A DNA stretch of 64,000 nt, taken from contig NC_073629.1 in assembly GCF_029407905.1 (NCBI RefSeq), positions 53,580,301 through 53,644,300 on the forward strand. Direction: 5' to 3'. Under the pieces are notes generated by a model. That model did no database searches. It was not told where the DNA came from and saw only the letters and a list, made by a program, of their open reading frames with translations. Shown in pieces: positions 12,344 to 22,879 of this stretch. The first letter of the stretch is position 1. Every line of letters begins with the position of its first letter. The translations under genes and the position numbers were made by a program. Source of the DNA: Bubalus kerabau. Taxonomy: Eukaryota > Chordata > Mammalia > Artiodactyla > Bovidae.

Positions 12344-12632
12344 TTCAGTTCAGTTCAGTCGCTCAGTCATGTCTGACTCTTTGCAACCCCATGAACTGCA
12401 GCATGCCAGGCCTCCCTGTCCCTCACCTACCCAAACTCATGTCCATTGAGTCGATGCCATCCAACCATCTCATCCTCTGTTATCCCTTTCTTCTCCTGCC
12501 CTCAATCTTTCCCAGCATCAGGGTCTTTTCAAATGAGTCAGCTCTTCACATCAGGTGGCCAAAGTACTGGAGTTTCAGCTTCAACATCAGTCCTTCCAAT
12601 GAACACTCAGGACTGATCTCCTTTAGGATGGA

Positions 12633-12944
12633 CTAGTTGGATCTCCATGCAGTCCAAGGGACTCTCAAGAGTCTTCTCCAACACCACAGTTCAAAAACAT
12701 CAATTCTTTGGTGCTCAGCTTTCTTTATAGTCCAACTCTCACATCCATACATGACTACTGGATAAACCATAGCTTTGACTGGACGGACCTTTGTTGGCAA
12801 AGTAATGTCTCTGCTTTTGAATATGCTGTCTAGGTTGGTCATAACTTTCCTTCCAAGGAGTAAGTGTCTTTTAATTTCATGGCTGCAGTCACCATCTGCA
12901 GTGATTTTGGAGCCCCAAAAAATTAAGTCAGCAACTGTTTCCAC
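12633..12944 (-). pseudogene. BovB RT C-terminal fragment
   Basis: 103 residues of the post-palm region (KITADGDCSHEIKR block; CESWTIKKAEHQRID), displaced by a frameshift from the palm fragment at 12963-13382. The frame stops at about 12633 and the remaining C-terminus lies in yet another frame. Confidence 0.82.
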
Positions 12945-12962
12945 TGTTTCCCCATCTATTTC

Positions 12963-13382
12963 CTATGAAGTGATGGGACCAGGTGCCATGATCTTCGTTT
13001 TCTGAATGTTGAGCTTTAAGCCAACTTTGTCACTCTCCTCTTTCACTTTCATCAAGAGGCTCTTTAGTTCTTCTTCACTTTCTGCCATAAGGGTGGTGTC
13101 ATCTGCATATCTGAGGTTATTCGTATTCCTCCCAGCAGTCTTGATTCCAGCTTGTGCTTCTTCCAGCCCAGCATTTCTCATGATGTACTCTGCATATAAG
13201 TTAAATAAGCAGGGTGACAATATACAGCCTTGACATACTCCTTTTCCTATTTGGAAGCAGTCTGTTCCATGTCCAGTTCTAACTGTTGCTTCTTGACCTG
13301 CGTATAGGTTCCTCAAGAGGCAGGTCAGGTAGTCTGGTATTCCCATCTCTTTCAGAATTTTCCACAGTTTATTGTGATCCAC
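12963..13382 (-). pseudogene. BovB reverse-transcriptase palm fragment
   Basis: 139 residues containing the RT palm: the QGCILSPCLFNLY block and the catalytic YADD box encoded at 13098-13109, followed by a KLNIQKTK-like motif. The frame continues in another register at 12633-12944, so a frameshift separates palm from C-terminal tail. The N-terminal endonuclease is missing by truncation. Family knowledge (RTE clade, target-primed reverse transcription) gives the function; the sequence shows a dead copy. Confidence 0.88.
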
Positions 13383-13689
13383 ACAGTCAAAGGCTTTGGC
13401 ATATTAAGTAAAGCAGAAATAGGTGTTTTTCTGGAACTCTGTAACTTTTTCGATGATCCAGCGGATGTTGGCAATTTGATCTCTGGTTCCTCTGCCTTTT
13501 CTAAAACCAGCTTGACTATCTGGAAGTTCACGGTTCACGTATTGCTGAAACTTGGCTTGGAGAGGGGCATGTTAATGTGATGCACATTGCCTAACAACTA
13601 GGATGGAGTCATTATAAGTACTTTGGATGTTAGCTTCAAACCTTAGAGTCACTCAGTTTTGAGGAACGCTTTTGATCTTGGGTTCTGGT

Positions 13690-13905
13690 ATGGGGAGGCC
13701 TGGGTTTAGAACCAGGCTCCACTTCTACTGCTGTTTCATGTGGAACAAATCGCCTCACTTCTCCAAGTCTCAGTCTCCTCATTTGTAAAGTAAGGATGAA
13801 ACAGCAGCCATCTCACAGAATTGTTTTGAGGATAAATGAGATGATGTTTGCAAAGCCCTGACCTTATGTCTGTCACACAATGAACATTCAGCAAATATTA
13901 GCTCT
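13690..13905 (+). mobile_element. MIR SINE
   Basis: Good MIR order: GGCCTGGGTTTAGAACCAGG, then TCTCCTCATTTGTAAAGTAA, then a GAGGATAAATGAGATGATG block and the terminal AACATTCAGCAAATATTAG. Nearly full length, ancient. Confidence 0.85.
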
Positions 13906-16177
13906 GTAGGCTTGTGTCAGAAGTGGACACTTCTTATCCTTCTTTTGTGTGTTCCTTGACCCAGTTTGCAATGCTCAAAGTATTAGAGAGCTTGTAGAAA
14001 AGATGTAAGATTTATTTTCTACTTTTTTCCTTTAAATATTTCAGGACACTGAACTTTGCAAGATTCATGCCAAATGCAAAGGAGTTCAAAGGCTTATAAA
14101 TGCTGGCTTTTTTGGTGGCCCTGCCTTTCAGGAAATACTATAGGAACATGAGACATGAAGGCAATGTGATAATAATTCTCTGTGTCATAAGTGTCTCATT
14201 GAGTATTATCCTTAGCTTTCTGTTGGTGACTTTAATTTTAACAAATTTGTTTCATCTCTCCTGTTCTGTTCCTGCTGGCTATGGCCCAAGTTTAAATTCT
14301 AGGTACATAAATGGAATAAAAAAATCATAGATCTTGGTTGAAAAGGTCTTGAAAAGTTGCTGATTTCTGTTGGGAGTGGCAGCTTGTTCTTCTGTCATAT
14401 TTTGGGTATACTCTAGTAGTTCTGCAAAGTTCTTATAGGAGAAGTGTTGAGAAGACATTATATGAAGAAAAGAAAGTGATTGTAAAGGTAGTATCATAAG
14501 AAATTCCTCAAAAGCTTTTTGAAGGAGTGGAAAAAGAAGACAACAGATGAAAATAAATTAAAGGAAGAATAACATGTTTGAAAAATTGGACTATGTAAGA
14601 AAAATTAGACTATCTAATTCAAACAGATATTTGAATTAGACTGCAACAGGAAAATTTCTGGAGATATTAAGGATGAAATTCATAATGTTATCAAGTTTTA
14701 TGAAGCATATTTTAAAAATATCTTAAGCAGTTTCGCTTCTAGAATGCCCAGAAAAAGCTATCTCCTTCTAAGGAGTTGTTAAGTTGTGAATATTATGATC
14801 AAGACTTTGTTTCTGTAATTACTGTATATAGGGACTCTTAATTTTATCTTGACTTTTTTTTCTGAGTAAAAGATTAGTCTGGAAGTTGTGAGGGTTATAA
14901 CACTAAATAATCGTGATATTGTTCAAGATATTCAGCCATGGAAAAACCCAGTAATGATACTGAATGGACTGAGAAAAAATGAGCTACATTCATATTTTTT
15001 TATTTCAAGTACCAAAGTTGGATAGTTGAGAAATTAGCCTATTCATTTTATGTTTCTGGAAAAATGAAAAATGAAAGCAAGCTTCACTTTAGTCTCTGCA
15101 GTCAGATATAGTGAGATGAAATGCCAAATTAACAGACCACACTGGCAGCTGTAAACAAGCTAATCCTTTTATTTATTAGAGCAATAGAACATGCATAATA
15201 CATTGGACTCTTGTTACCTATAGAGAGTTGCTCAGTTATCACAAGATAGAGGCAATACTAGTTGAAGAACATTTGTATACTAAATTTCGCGTGTAGGAAA
15301 GAAGACAATAATGTATTAGAATATTAGTAATGTTATTGAGGAGTCTTTTGGCCTGGGCCCGTCACATTATTCTCTATTAAGTAACTAGATGCAGCAGGTG
15401 ACCTTGTAACCAATTCAACTATTCCAACCTAGAAGCTTTCCTAATGATAGTTGGGACTATTAGTTTGGGGGAATGCTCAAGGAAGAAAATGAGGTCATAA
15501 TCAAAGGATAGTGCAGGCAATGCTCGATAATAGAAGCCATTGATAGAAAAAGACCAGATCACTAGAGGTGATGATTTGTACAAGTATATATTTTAAACAA
15601 GGAGGGTATAAATACAGTTATATCTTTTAGAAATAGCCATATAACTAATTTAATCCTAAATACTTCTTTCAAATGCAGGTGAAAATTCAGGATTTAAGTC
15701 ACCCGAGTGAGCAATATTCTTGTGAATTAACATCACAAAGTGGATATTTCAGTGGGTCGTATGTAATGTAGCAAATGTTAGAGAATTTGTAGCAAGTATG
15801 ACTCACTGTCAGTTTTTGAGACCCTGTTTGGAAGTACCTCAGAGCTCATCAACTGGATAAATATGTGGGCAAAATTGAGGCCCGATCTAAAGTGACTCAC
15901 TCATAAATAAAAGTTAATTAAGTCTTCCCATTGACTCTGGAGACCCTAAATAGCTCCAGCCTTTGGAAGTAAGATTCCAGGTGTTGGGAGCAGAGATAAG
16001 GAAGTAAACAAGCTCTTTTCATTCTTCAGTAACAAGATTATTTATTCTTTCATTTACCTGTAGACAAGCAGGATTTCTGTTTTGATTGCCAAGGCTCTGT
16101 TACTACCTATACCTGGAAGGGGCATTTTCTTGTCTGTGCAATAGATAATCTGTTTCTGCCATTTATTTCTCATAAAT
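13906..16177. other. Unassigned AT-rich sequence
   Basis: About 2.3 kb with no repeat or exon I can name. Short frames only. Confidence 0.4.
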
Positions 16178-16297
16178 GGCAACCCACTCCAGTGTTCTTG
16201 CCTGGAAAATCCCAGGGACAGGGGAGCCTGGTGGGCTGCCATTTATGGGGTCACACAGAGTTGGACATGACTGACGCAATGCAGCAGCAGCAGCTGA
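16178..16297 (+). mobile_element. BOV-A2/Bov-tA 3' monomer
   Basis: ATGGCAACCCACTCCAGTG through GACTGACGCAATGC and a (CAG)n tail: one 5'-truncated BOV-A2-type monomer. No clear target duplication. Confidence 0.88.
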
Positions 16298-16329
16298 CCT
16301 ATAGATATTCCAATTCTGACCCCTGCCCC

Positions 16330-16440
16330 CATTGTTACAGATGAGAAAATTGGGACTAAAAGTCACACAGTTAGTAAAGGGTTAAGTAAACTGAGATTTG
16401 AACCCAGATGTCTTGACCCTAAGGCCACTGGTCTTCCCTG
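16330..16440 (-). mobile_element. MIR SINE fragment
   Basis: CAGATGAGAAAATTGGGAC, GTCACACAGTTAGTAAAGGG and ATTTGAACCCAGATGTCTTG follow the reversed MIR core in order. Confidence 0.85.
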
Positions 16441-16532
16441 CCCCATCCAGCTGCACCCTCAGTCTTTGCAGTGTCCCTTTTAGGGATATTTGCGTTTATG
16501 CTGTAGAATGTAAGGTTTTCATTCAATGTCAT

Positions 16533-16756
16533 GCTATGTGCTAAATCTCATCAGTAGTGTCTAACTCTGTGCGGCCCTATGGACTGTAGCCCACCAGGCT
16601 CCTCTGTGTGGGATTCTCCAGGCAAGAATACTGGAGTGGGTTGCCATGCCCTCCTCCAGGGGAATCTTCTTGACTCAGGGATGGAACTCCTGTCTCTCAT
16701 GTCTCCTGCATTGGCAGGTGGGTTCTTTACCACTAGTGCCCCCTGTGAAGCCCTTT
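16533..16756 (-). mobile_element. Bov-tA SINE
   Basis: Full-length monomer, minus strand. The tRNA-derived head at the right is altered: where sister copies read GAGCCACCAGGGAAG, this one reads TAGTGCCCCCTGTGAAG (16734-16750), which happens to resemble the CTCF core motif. Confidence 0.88.
16734..16750 (-). promoter_or_regulatory. CTCF-like motif inside a mutated Bov-tA
   Basis: TAGTGCCCCCTGTGAAG matches the reverse complement of the CTCF core (TAGCGCCCCCTGGTGGC) at most of the heavily weighted positions. Binding is untested and single-motif matches are common. Confidence 0.25.
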
Positions 16757-16845
16757 GACTCATGTTAGAAGACTTTTTAGCACTGCCGAGTAGATGGTTG
16801 GGTGTATTGGTGACATGGTGAACTCCTTCTGGCCTTCCTGAAATC

Positions 16846-17370
16846 ATGTACTTTATTCCCTGGGTAACAGGTTGGCAAGAATACACAGAAGAACTATACA
16901 AAAAACATCTTTATGGCCCAGATAATCATGATGGTATGATCACTCACCTAGAGCCAGACATCCTGGAATGTGAAGTCAAGTGGGTCTTAGGAAGCATCAC
17001 TACGAACAAAGCTAGTGGAGGTGATGGAATTCCAGTTGAGCTATTTCAAATCCTGAAAGATGATACTGTGAAAGTGCTGCACTCAATATGCCAGCAAATT
17101 TGGAAAAGTCAGCAGTGGCCACAAGACTGGAAAAGGTCAGTTTTCATTCCAATCCCAAAGAAAGCAAATGCCAAAGAATGCTCAAACTACCGCACAATTG
17201 CACTCATCTCAAACGCTAGTAAAGTAATGCTCAAAATTCTCCAAGCCAGGCTTCAGCAATACGTGAACCGTGAACTTCCAGATGTTCAAGCTGGTTTTAG
17301 AAAAGGCAGAGGAACCACAGATCAAATTGCTAACATCCATTGGATTATCGAAAAATCTAGAGAGTTCTAG
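16846..17370 (+). pseudogene. BovB RT N-terminal fragment
   Basis: 174 residues covering the start of the RT domain: a GGDGIPVELF motif, the FIPIPKK block, NYRTIALIS, and the QAGFRKGRGTTDQ segment typical of the RTE/BovB fingers-palm region. The first few residues come from flanking DNA. The frame stops with TAG at about 17368 (GAGTTCTAG), a position where related copies read a sense codon. A second in-frame TAG lies near 17545 (ACAGACTAG), between this piece and the palm fragment at 17584. The original protein would be the BovB reverse transcriptase. Confidence 0.88.
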
Positions 17371-17583
17371 AAAAACCCCTATTTCTGCTTTATTGACTAT
17401 GCCAAAGTCTTTGACTGTGTGGATCACAACAAAATCTGGAAAATTCTTAAGGAGATGGGAATACCAGACCACCTGACCTGCCTCTCGAGAAATCTGTATG
17501 CAGGTCAGGAAGGAACAGTTAGAACTGGACATGGAACAACAGACTAGATCCAAATAGGAAAAGGAGTATGTCAAGGCTGTATA

Positions 17584-17973
17584 TTGTCACTTTGCTTATT
17601 TAACTTATATGCAGAGTACATCATGAGAAATCCTGGGCTGGATGAAGCACAAGCTGGAATCAAGACTGCCGGGAGAAATATCAATAACCTCAGATATGCA
17701 GATGACACCACCCTTATGGCAGAAAGTGAAGAAGAACTAAAGAGCCTCTTGATGAAAGTGAAAGAGGAGAGTGAAAAAGTTGGATTAAAACTCAACATTC
17801 AGAAAACTAAGATCATGGCATCTGGTCCCATCATTTCATGGCAAATAGATGGGGAAATAGTGGAAACAGTGACCAACTTAATTTTTTGGGCTCCAAAATC
17901 ACTGCAGATGGTGATTGCAGCCATGAAATTAAAAGACACTTACTCCTTAGAAGGAAAGTTATGGCCAACCTAG
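17584..17973 (+). pseudogene. BovB RT palm fragment (YADD box)
   Basis: 129 residues with SLCLFNLYAEY, the catalytic YADD at 17695-17706 and the KLNIQKTKIM motif. The two catalytic aspartates of the box are intact. The frame then departs from the family at about 17885, where a one-base change in a T-run (near ATTTTTTGGGCTCC) shifts reading into the frame of the 17838-18257 fragment. Confidence 0.88.
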
Positions 17974-18257
17974 ATAGCATATTAAAAAGCAGAGACATTA
18001 CTTTGCCAACAAAGGTCCATCTAGTCAAGGCTATGGTTTATCCAGTAGTCATGTATGGATGTGAGAGTTGGACTATAAAGAAAGCTGAGCACCAAAGAAG
18101 TGATGCTTTTGAACTGTGGTGTTGGAGAAGACTCTTGAGAGTCCCTTGGACTGCAAGGAGATCCAACCAGTCCATCCTAAAGGAAATCAGTTCTGAATAT
18201 TCATTAGAAGGACTGATGCTGAATCTGAAACTCCAATATTTTGCCCACCTGATGTGA
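17838..18257 (+). pseudogene. BovB RT C-terminal fragment
   Basis: 139 residues of the post-palm region (LGSKITADGDCSHEIKR; CESWTIKKAEHQRSD; WCWRRLLRVPW). It overlaps the palm fragment in another register, evidence for the frameshift described there. It stops at TGA at about 18256, before the family's C-terminus. Confidence 0.85.
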
Positions 18258-18472
18258 AGAACTGACTCATTTGAAAAGACCCTGATGCTGGGAAAGATTG
18301 AAGATGGGAGGAGAAAGGGATGACAGAGGATGAGATGGTTGGATGGCATCACCGATTCAACGGACATGAATTTGAGTAAACTCCAGGAGTTGGTGATGGA
18401 CAAGAAGGCCTGGCATGCTGCAGTCCATGGGGTCGCAGAGTCGGACATGACTGAGCAACTGAACTGAACTGA

Positions 18473-19304
18473 ACAGATTTGTTCTACCCCCAGAATTTAA
18501 GCTTATGATGTAGTGTCATTATAAGCTTTTTAAACTGAGCAGGTGAGGTGCAGAAAGGAAAAAAAACCAACTAACTTCTCAGTCTCCATTTTATGAGGAG
18601 GAAACCAAAGGTTAGGTAAAAGTTCACAGAGTTAAGGCAAAAGCTCAGATTTTGGCCTTTCCATCTGTGTCTTTTCCAGCAGACCCTGAAACCATCATCT
18701 AGTTTGTCTAAAACCAGGAAACTTCATTTGCTAATCCAGAAAACCCCCAGCTGAGCCCAGCTCACTGTGTGGTTAACAAGGAAAATTCTTTAAAATGGCT
18801 TTTTTTTTTTTCTTGCTTAGTGTTGCTGGCATCAAGTATAGTTATTTATATGTTTTTCGTTTGCTACTTGATTTATTTTAGAGACTGACACTTTTACAAG
18901 CTGACATCTCAGCATACAGACACTCTTTTTTTTTTTTTTTTTTTTTACTCCACTGAATGCAGTTGATGGCACTTACCTGATGCCATGCCGAGCAGAATCT
19001 AGTTAAAGGTTTCTCTTTGTGCTGCGATCCATCACTCCTTTTACAGTTCTTCATCTGGAAGAGTGTAAACTGCCTCCTAATTTTGGCATCTGCTATCTGC
19101 CTTTCTGGCTGCTCCCTGTTGCTTCCTGATATCGCTCTGTCAGGTAGACACTTGAGGATTTCATTGCTACCTAGGTGTGCAGCAAATTCAAAATTATTTT
19201 ACAGTTTTTTTTTTAAAGCTCCTGTTGAGATCATTGTGATGGATGAGTGATTAATAGGAGATTCAGTATTGAAATAGAAAATTGATCAGCTGCTGTCAGT
19301 TGGT
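18473..19304. other. Unassigned sequence with poly-T runs
   Basis: T11 near 18800 and a T21 run at 18926-18946. No other feature recognised. Confidence 0.5.
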
Positions 19305-19430
19305 TATCCATTTATTTATTTCTACCATTTGAAGAATATTTATTGTAGGGTACCTGAAGATTTGGAAAAAGATAGACTATCACTTCCCTCAAGGAGCTCT
19401 CAGTGTAGTGAACAACTGTAGGATCATCTG
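19305..19430 (-). mobile_element. L2-like LINE 3' end
   Basis: An AGAATATTTATTGTAGGGTA block followed by CTTCCCTCAAGGAGCTCTCA matches the reversed L2 3' terminus in order. Confidence 0.5.
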
Positions 19431-20328
19431 GTTGATAACACTTTGGAGCAAATCAGCTTGCCTCCCAACTTTTCCATTTTTGCTGCTTCTATCTTTCTTT
19501 CCATGTCTTTTTCCTAGAGCCATGCAGAGTGCCCTGCACTGGGGCCCTGTTTTTGTGGCTTTTCTAGTGTCCTATTTAGCATTATAATGTAGCTATCCTC
19601 TGCACCTTTCTCTTGGGCTTTTGTTCTCTCCTTTTGTACAACTGAGTAATCTGTTACGCCCATCCAGTGTGTTCATGCTGTAGCCTTCCTGGGATGAGAT
19701 GTCACTTTGTGGACAGACTTTTTCAGGTGCCGTGGACATATGGGTGGGCATTTGTTAGGTCAGAAATTCCTTGGTTTGCTTTCTCAGAGACTGAAATAAT
19801 GAATGCTTAAATGAATGTTTCAAGATGGTAAAATAATCTATCTTTTAATGTGAACGTTTGAGCTGGTAGCTGTCCAGGGGAGAAGGACAGCTTTTTCCCT
19901 GGAGATAATAACACCTTGATTCTTTCTGTCATGCTGTGCTGCTGTTCCCTGGGTGTTAACCTCATTCCCAAGGCAGGCTCACTGCTGTCGTATCAGGGTC
20001 TCATCCCAAAAGGAATAGGAAAGAGGACATGGAGTGTAAGCAGTTTCCTTGTAAGAGCATGAACTGGATGTTGCATAAACTGCTTTTGCTTAAATCTTAC
20101 TGGCTAGAATTAACTAAAAGGCCATACCTATGTTAATGGAATGCTGGCAAATCTTATACCTAAGTAAAACACAGAGGGGATTCTTATGAAGGAAAAGAGG
20201 AGGAGAGTGGGTATTTGGGAAAATCGGCTATCTCTGCCTCAGTGTATGTGTAGAATCTTTCATAAGAGAAGGACCATGTGAACTATCTGAAGTCACAGGT
20301 GATTAAAGCAGAAACAATATTTCTAAAT
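19431..20328. other. Unassigned sequence
   Basis: No gene, RNA or repeat recognised. Confidence 0.4.
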
Positions 20329-20380
20329 GTAGTACATCATTGCAAGTAGTACATCTACTACTACATCAATGATGTAGTAC
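20329..20380. repeat. 52-bp hairpin built from GTAGTACATC units
   Basis: GTAGTACATCATTG (20329-20342) is the exact reverse complement of CAATGATGTAGTAC (20367-20380). The 24-bp interior adds a further AGTAGT/ACTACT pairing. GTAGTACATC also occurs as direct copies at 20329, 20346 and 20374. Confidence 0.9.
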
Positions 20381-20689
20381 ATCACTGAAAATTATGTTTC
20401 AGCTGGCTGTTGAAATGTTACTTGAATTTCTTTTCCCAGTGTTTTTGGAGGAATACATGGACATTAAAGACATCTATTCCAAATGAAATTGGTACATTAA
20501 CTCGTTAATTGCAGCACACCTGAAATTTTTTTATTCCCTTTGTAGCACTTGAATTTATCAGCATATGTCTGGTTGGGCATCTCTGGTCAGCCCTGGAGAA
20601 GCTGTTTTCATACTAATGATGACTGCTTGCAACCCTTCTATGGATCACATTTTGAACTGAAACAAAGTCTTTCTAGTCAGTTTATTTCC

Positions 20690-20905
20690 ACTCGGTTCAA
20701 CCAGCTTGTCATGAGTGCCTACTGTGTGTCTGGTACCAGATGCTGAGGTGCTATCAAAAGATGCCATCTCTATTTTTCAGCATCTCACAAGTTAGGAGGT
20801 GAGACAGACAAATCCATAAAAAGTTTCAAATGCAGGATAGACAGTGATATGTGTGAGACTAGAAACACTAAGAAAGTGCTACAAGAGCACAGGAAGTGAG
20901 GGTGA
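20690..20905 (-). mobile_element. L2-type ancient repeat
   Basis: GAGTGCCTACTGTGTGTCTG, then a GTGAGACAGACAAATCC-like stretch, then GCTACAAGAGCACAGGAAG follow the order of the reversed L2 3' region found in many mammals. Confidence 0.55.
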
Positions 20906-21037
20906 TTCTGACTGCAAGTGCCCGGAGCAAGAGCCTTCATTCAAGTTGTAGGACTTAAGCTGGAGAAATGTGTGGTATTTTACTTGCTGGGCATGGGGCA
21001 AAGGCGCTCTCTGGTAAGTTTGTGGTTCTTAAGTATT

Positions 21038-21294
21038 GCTGCTGCTAAGTCACTTCAGTCATGTCCGACTCTGTGTGACCCCATAGACGGCAGACCACCA
21101 GGCACCCCCGTCCCTGGGATTCTCCAGGCAAGAACACTGGAGTGGGTTGCCATTTCCTTCTCCAATGCATGAAAGTGAAAAGTGAAAGGGAAGACACTCA
21201 GTCATGTCCAACTCTTCACGACCCCATGGGCTGCAGTCTACCAGGCTCCTCCGTCCATGGGATTTTCCAGGCAAGAGTACTGGAGTGGGTTGCC
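21038..21294 (-). mobile_element. BOV-A2 SINE inside the mariner terminal repeat
   Basis: Both monomers and the GAAAGTGAAAAGTGAAAG linker are present in minus orientation; the (CTG)n tail is at the left and the 5' end is slightly truncated at GGGTTGCC. I see no target duplication of the usual size; the SINE ends match mariner positions 2/3 exactly. See the corresponding finding. Confidence 0.9.
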
Positions 21295-21370
21295 AGGTTA
21301 GTACAAAAGTTAATTGCAGTTTCGGCCCATGAATTTTAAAACATTGTAACTAGGTTTAAACACATCTTTA

Positions 21371-22401
21371 TTAATCAAAATAGGAACGATTACAATCAAT
21401 ACGTTCTTGCTAATGAGAAATAAGTTTGTTTATTCCTGTAGCATAAAAATCCATGCTTCAGAATTCAACAAACTCTTGGAAAGCATTTTCTGCCTCCTGC
21501 TGATTGTGGAAACATTTTCCTTACAAAAAGTTGTTGAGATGCTTGAAGACATGGTAGTCAGTTGGCGAGAGGTCAGGGAATGTGGCAAATGAGGCAAACC
21601 TTCGTAGCCCAATTTGTTCAGTTTTTAAGTGCTGGTTGTGCGCCATGTCATTGGGTGTTGTCCTGGAGAAGAATCGGGCCCTTTCTGTTGACCAGTCTAG
21701 CTCCAGGGGTTGCAGCTTTCAGTGCATCTCATTGATTTGCTGAGTGTACTTCTCAGATGTAATGGTTTTGCCAGGATTCAGAAAGCTGTAGTGGATCAGA
21801 CCAGCAGCAGACAACCAGACAATGACCATGACTTTTTTTTTTTTTTTGTGGTGCAAGTTTGGCTTTGGGAAGTGCTTTGCAGCTTCTTTAAAGTCCAACT
21901 ACTGAGCTGGTTTTTGTCAGTTGTCATATAAAATCCACTTTTTGTCACAAGACACATCCAATCAAGAAATGGTTCATTGTTGCTATGTAGATTATGAGAA
22001 GACAACATTTCAAAATGACAATCTTTTTGATTTGCTGTCAGGTCATGAGGCACCCACTTATCGAGCTTTTTCACCTTTCCAGTTTGCTTCAAATGCTGAA
22101 TGATGGCAGAGTAGTCGATGTTGGGTTCTTCAGCAACTTCTTGTGTACTTGCAAGAGGATCAGCTTCCATGATTGCTCTCAGTTGGTTGTTGTCAACTTC
22201 TGATGACTGGCCACTATGCTCTTCATCTTCAAGGCTCTTGTCTCCTTTGCAAAACTTCTTAAACCATCACTGTACTGTGTGCTCACTAGAAATTCCTGGG
22301 CCAAATGCATTGTTGATGTTGCAAGTTGTCTTTGCTGCTTTATGACACATTTTGAACTTGAATAAAAAAATTGCTCGAATTTGCTTTTTGTCTAATATCA
22401 T
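21371..22401 (-). pseudogene. Mariner transposase, degenerate
   Basis: The relic of a DD34D mariner transposase spans its full expected length: ATG at 22401 and the terminal stop at 21371 give 1,031 bp, within two bases of a 343-codon frame. In the intact protein an N-terminal pair of helix-turn-helix domains binds the inverted repeats and a C-terminal catalytic core cuts and pastes the element. Visible remnants include NINNAFGPG, EVAEEPNIDY, QTGKVKKLDKWVPHDLT and NEPFLDW. A TGA replaces the tryptophan codon in the VQ-WFKKF segment (about 22264), and a frameshift lies just before the first catalytic aspartate. Further stops and the T17 expansion break the core. Dead copy. Confidence 0.9.
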
Positions 22402-22773
22402 TTCTATAGTTTAAAATATCTATAAAATAAACAGCAAGTAATGTTATTAGCAAAAAACATAAAGTGAGAAATGTACATTAAAATGATGTATAAAACAACT
22501 ACATTTAGTTAAGAATGTATTCCAATATCAAATGGCAAAGTTCAGCAGTGTAAAATTGCAATTACTTTTGCTCCAACCTAATAGATTGATGTTGCTAGAA
22601 AATAGTGGGTAAAAGCCATGGGAGGGAAGGAGAGGACTGTTGTGGGTAAGTAAGGTTGGAAATACTGATTTTTTTTGGAGTCAAATCATCCAGGTGTTTG
22701 CATACCAAAGTAAGAGACTAAGAAAACTCTGGGAATGTGTATAGGGCATCTTAGGTGTTGTGTATGATAGCAG

Positions 22774-22775
<2 letters not shown>

Positions 22776-22805
<30 letters not shown>
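22776..22805. repeat. (GT)15 microsatellite
   Basis: Uninterrupted GT dinucleotides, likely polymorphic and able to adopt Z-DNA under supercoiling. Confidence 0.98.
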
Positions 22806-22808
<3 letters not shown>

Positions 22809-22879
22809 AGGGAGATGGGAGCCTTGAGATGAAGAACTGATTAGGAGGTGGTATTATTAGTCTAATTGGGAAGAATTAG

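Larger units (their letters stand above)
12344..13562 (-). mobile_element. BovB LINE, 5' truncated, 1.2 kb
   Basis: The BovB 3' tail (CAGTTCAGTTCAGTCGCTC) is at the left and the 5' break falls at about 13562 (CTTGGCTTGGAG). It covers most of the RT palm through the C-terminus. It lies in inverted orientation 3.3 kb from the 16.9-kb copy, with which it shares its whole length. Confidence 0.93.
16871..18472 (+). mobile_element. BovB LINE, 5' truncated, 1.6 kb (longest copy here)
   Basis: Begins with GGCAAGAATACACAGAAGAA, upstream of the RT domain, and runs to the repeated GAACT tail at 18472. It carries essentially the whole RT coding region but not the endonuclease. It is broken by in-frame stops and a frameshift. 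BovB is known to have moved horizontally between squamates and ruminants; this copy only shows the ruminant amplification. Confidence 0.95.
21036..22581 (-). mobile_element. Hsmar1-type mariner, full length, split by a BOV-A2
   Basis: The terminal inverted repeats are recognisable: right end TTAGGTTGGAGCAAAAGTAA (read on minus, ending at 22581) and left end AGGTTAGTACAAAAGTTAA from 21295. The left terminal TT (21036-21037) lies on the far side of a BOV-A2 (21038-21294). TA flanks the element at 21034-21035 and 22582-22583, the mariner target duplication. Removing the SINE leaves about 1,289 bp, the size of a complete Hsmar1-type element. A T17 run near 21832-21848 is an internal expansion. 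Confidence 0.9.
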
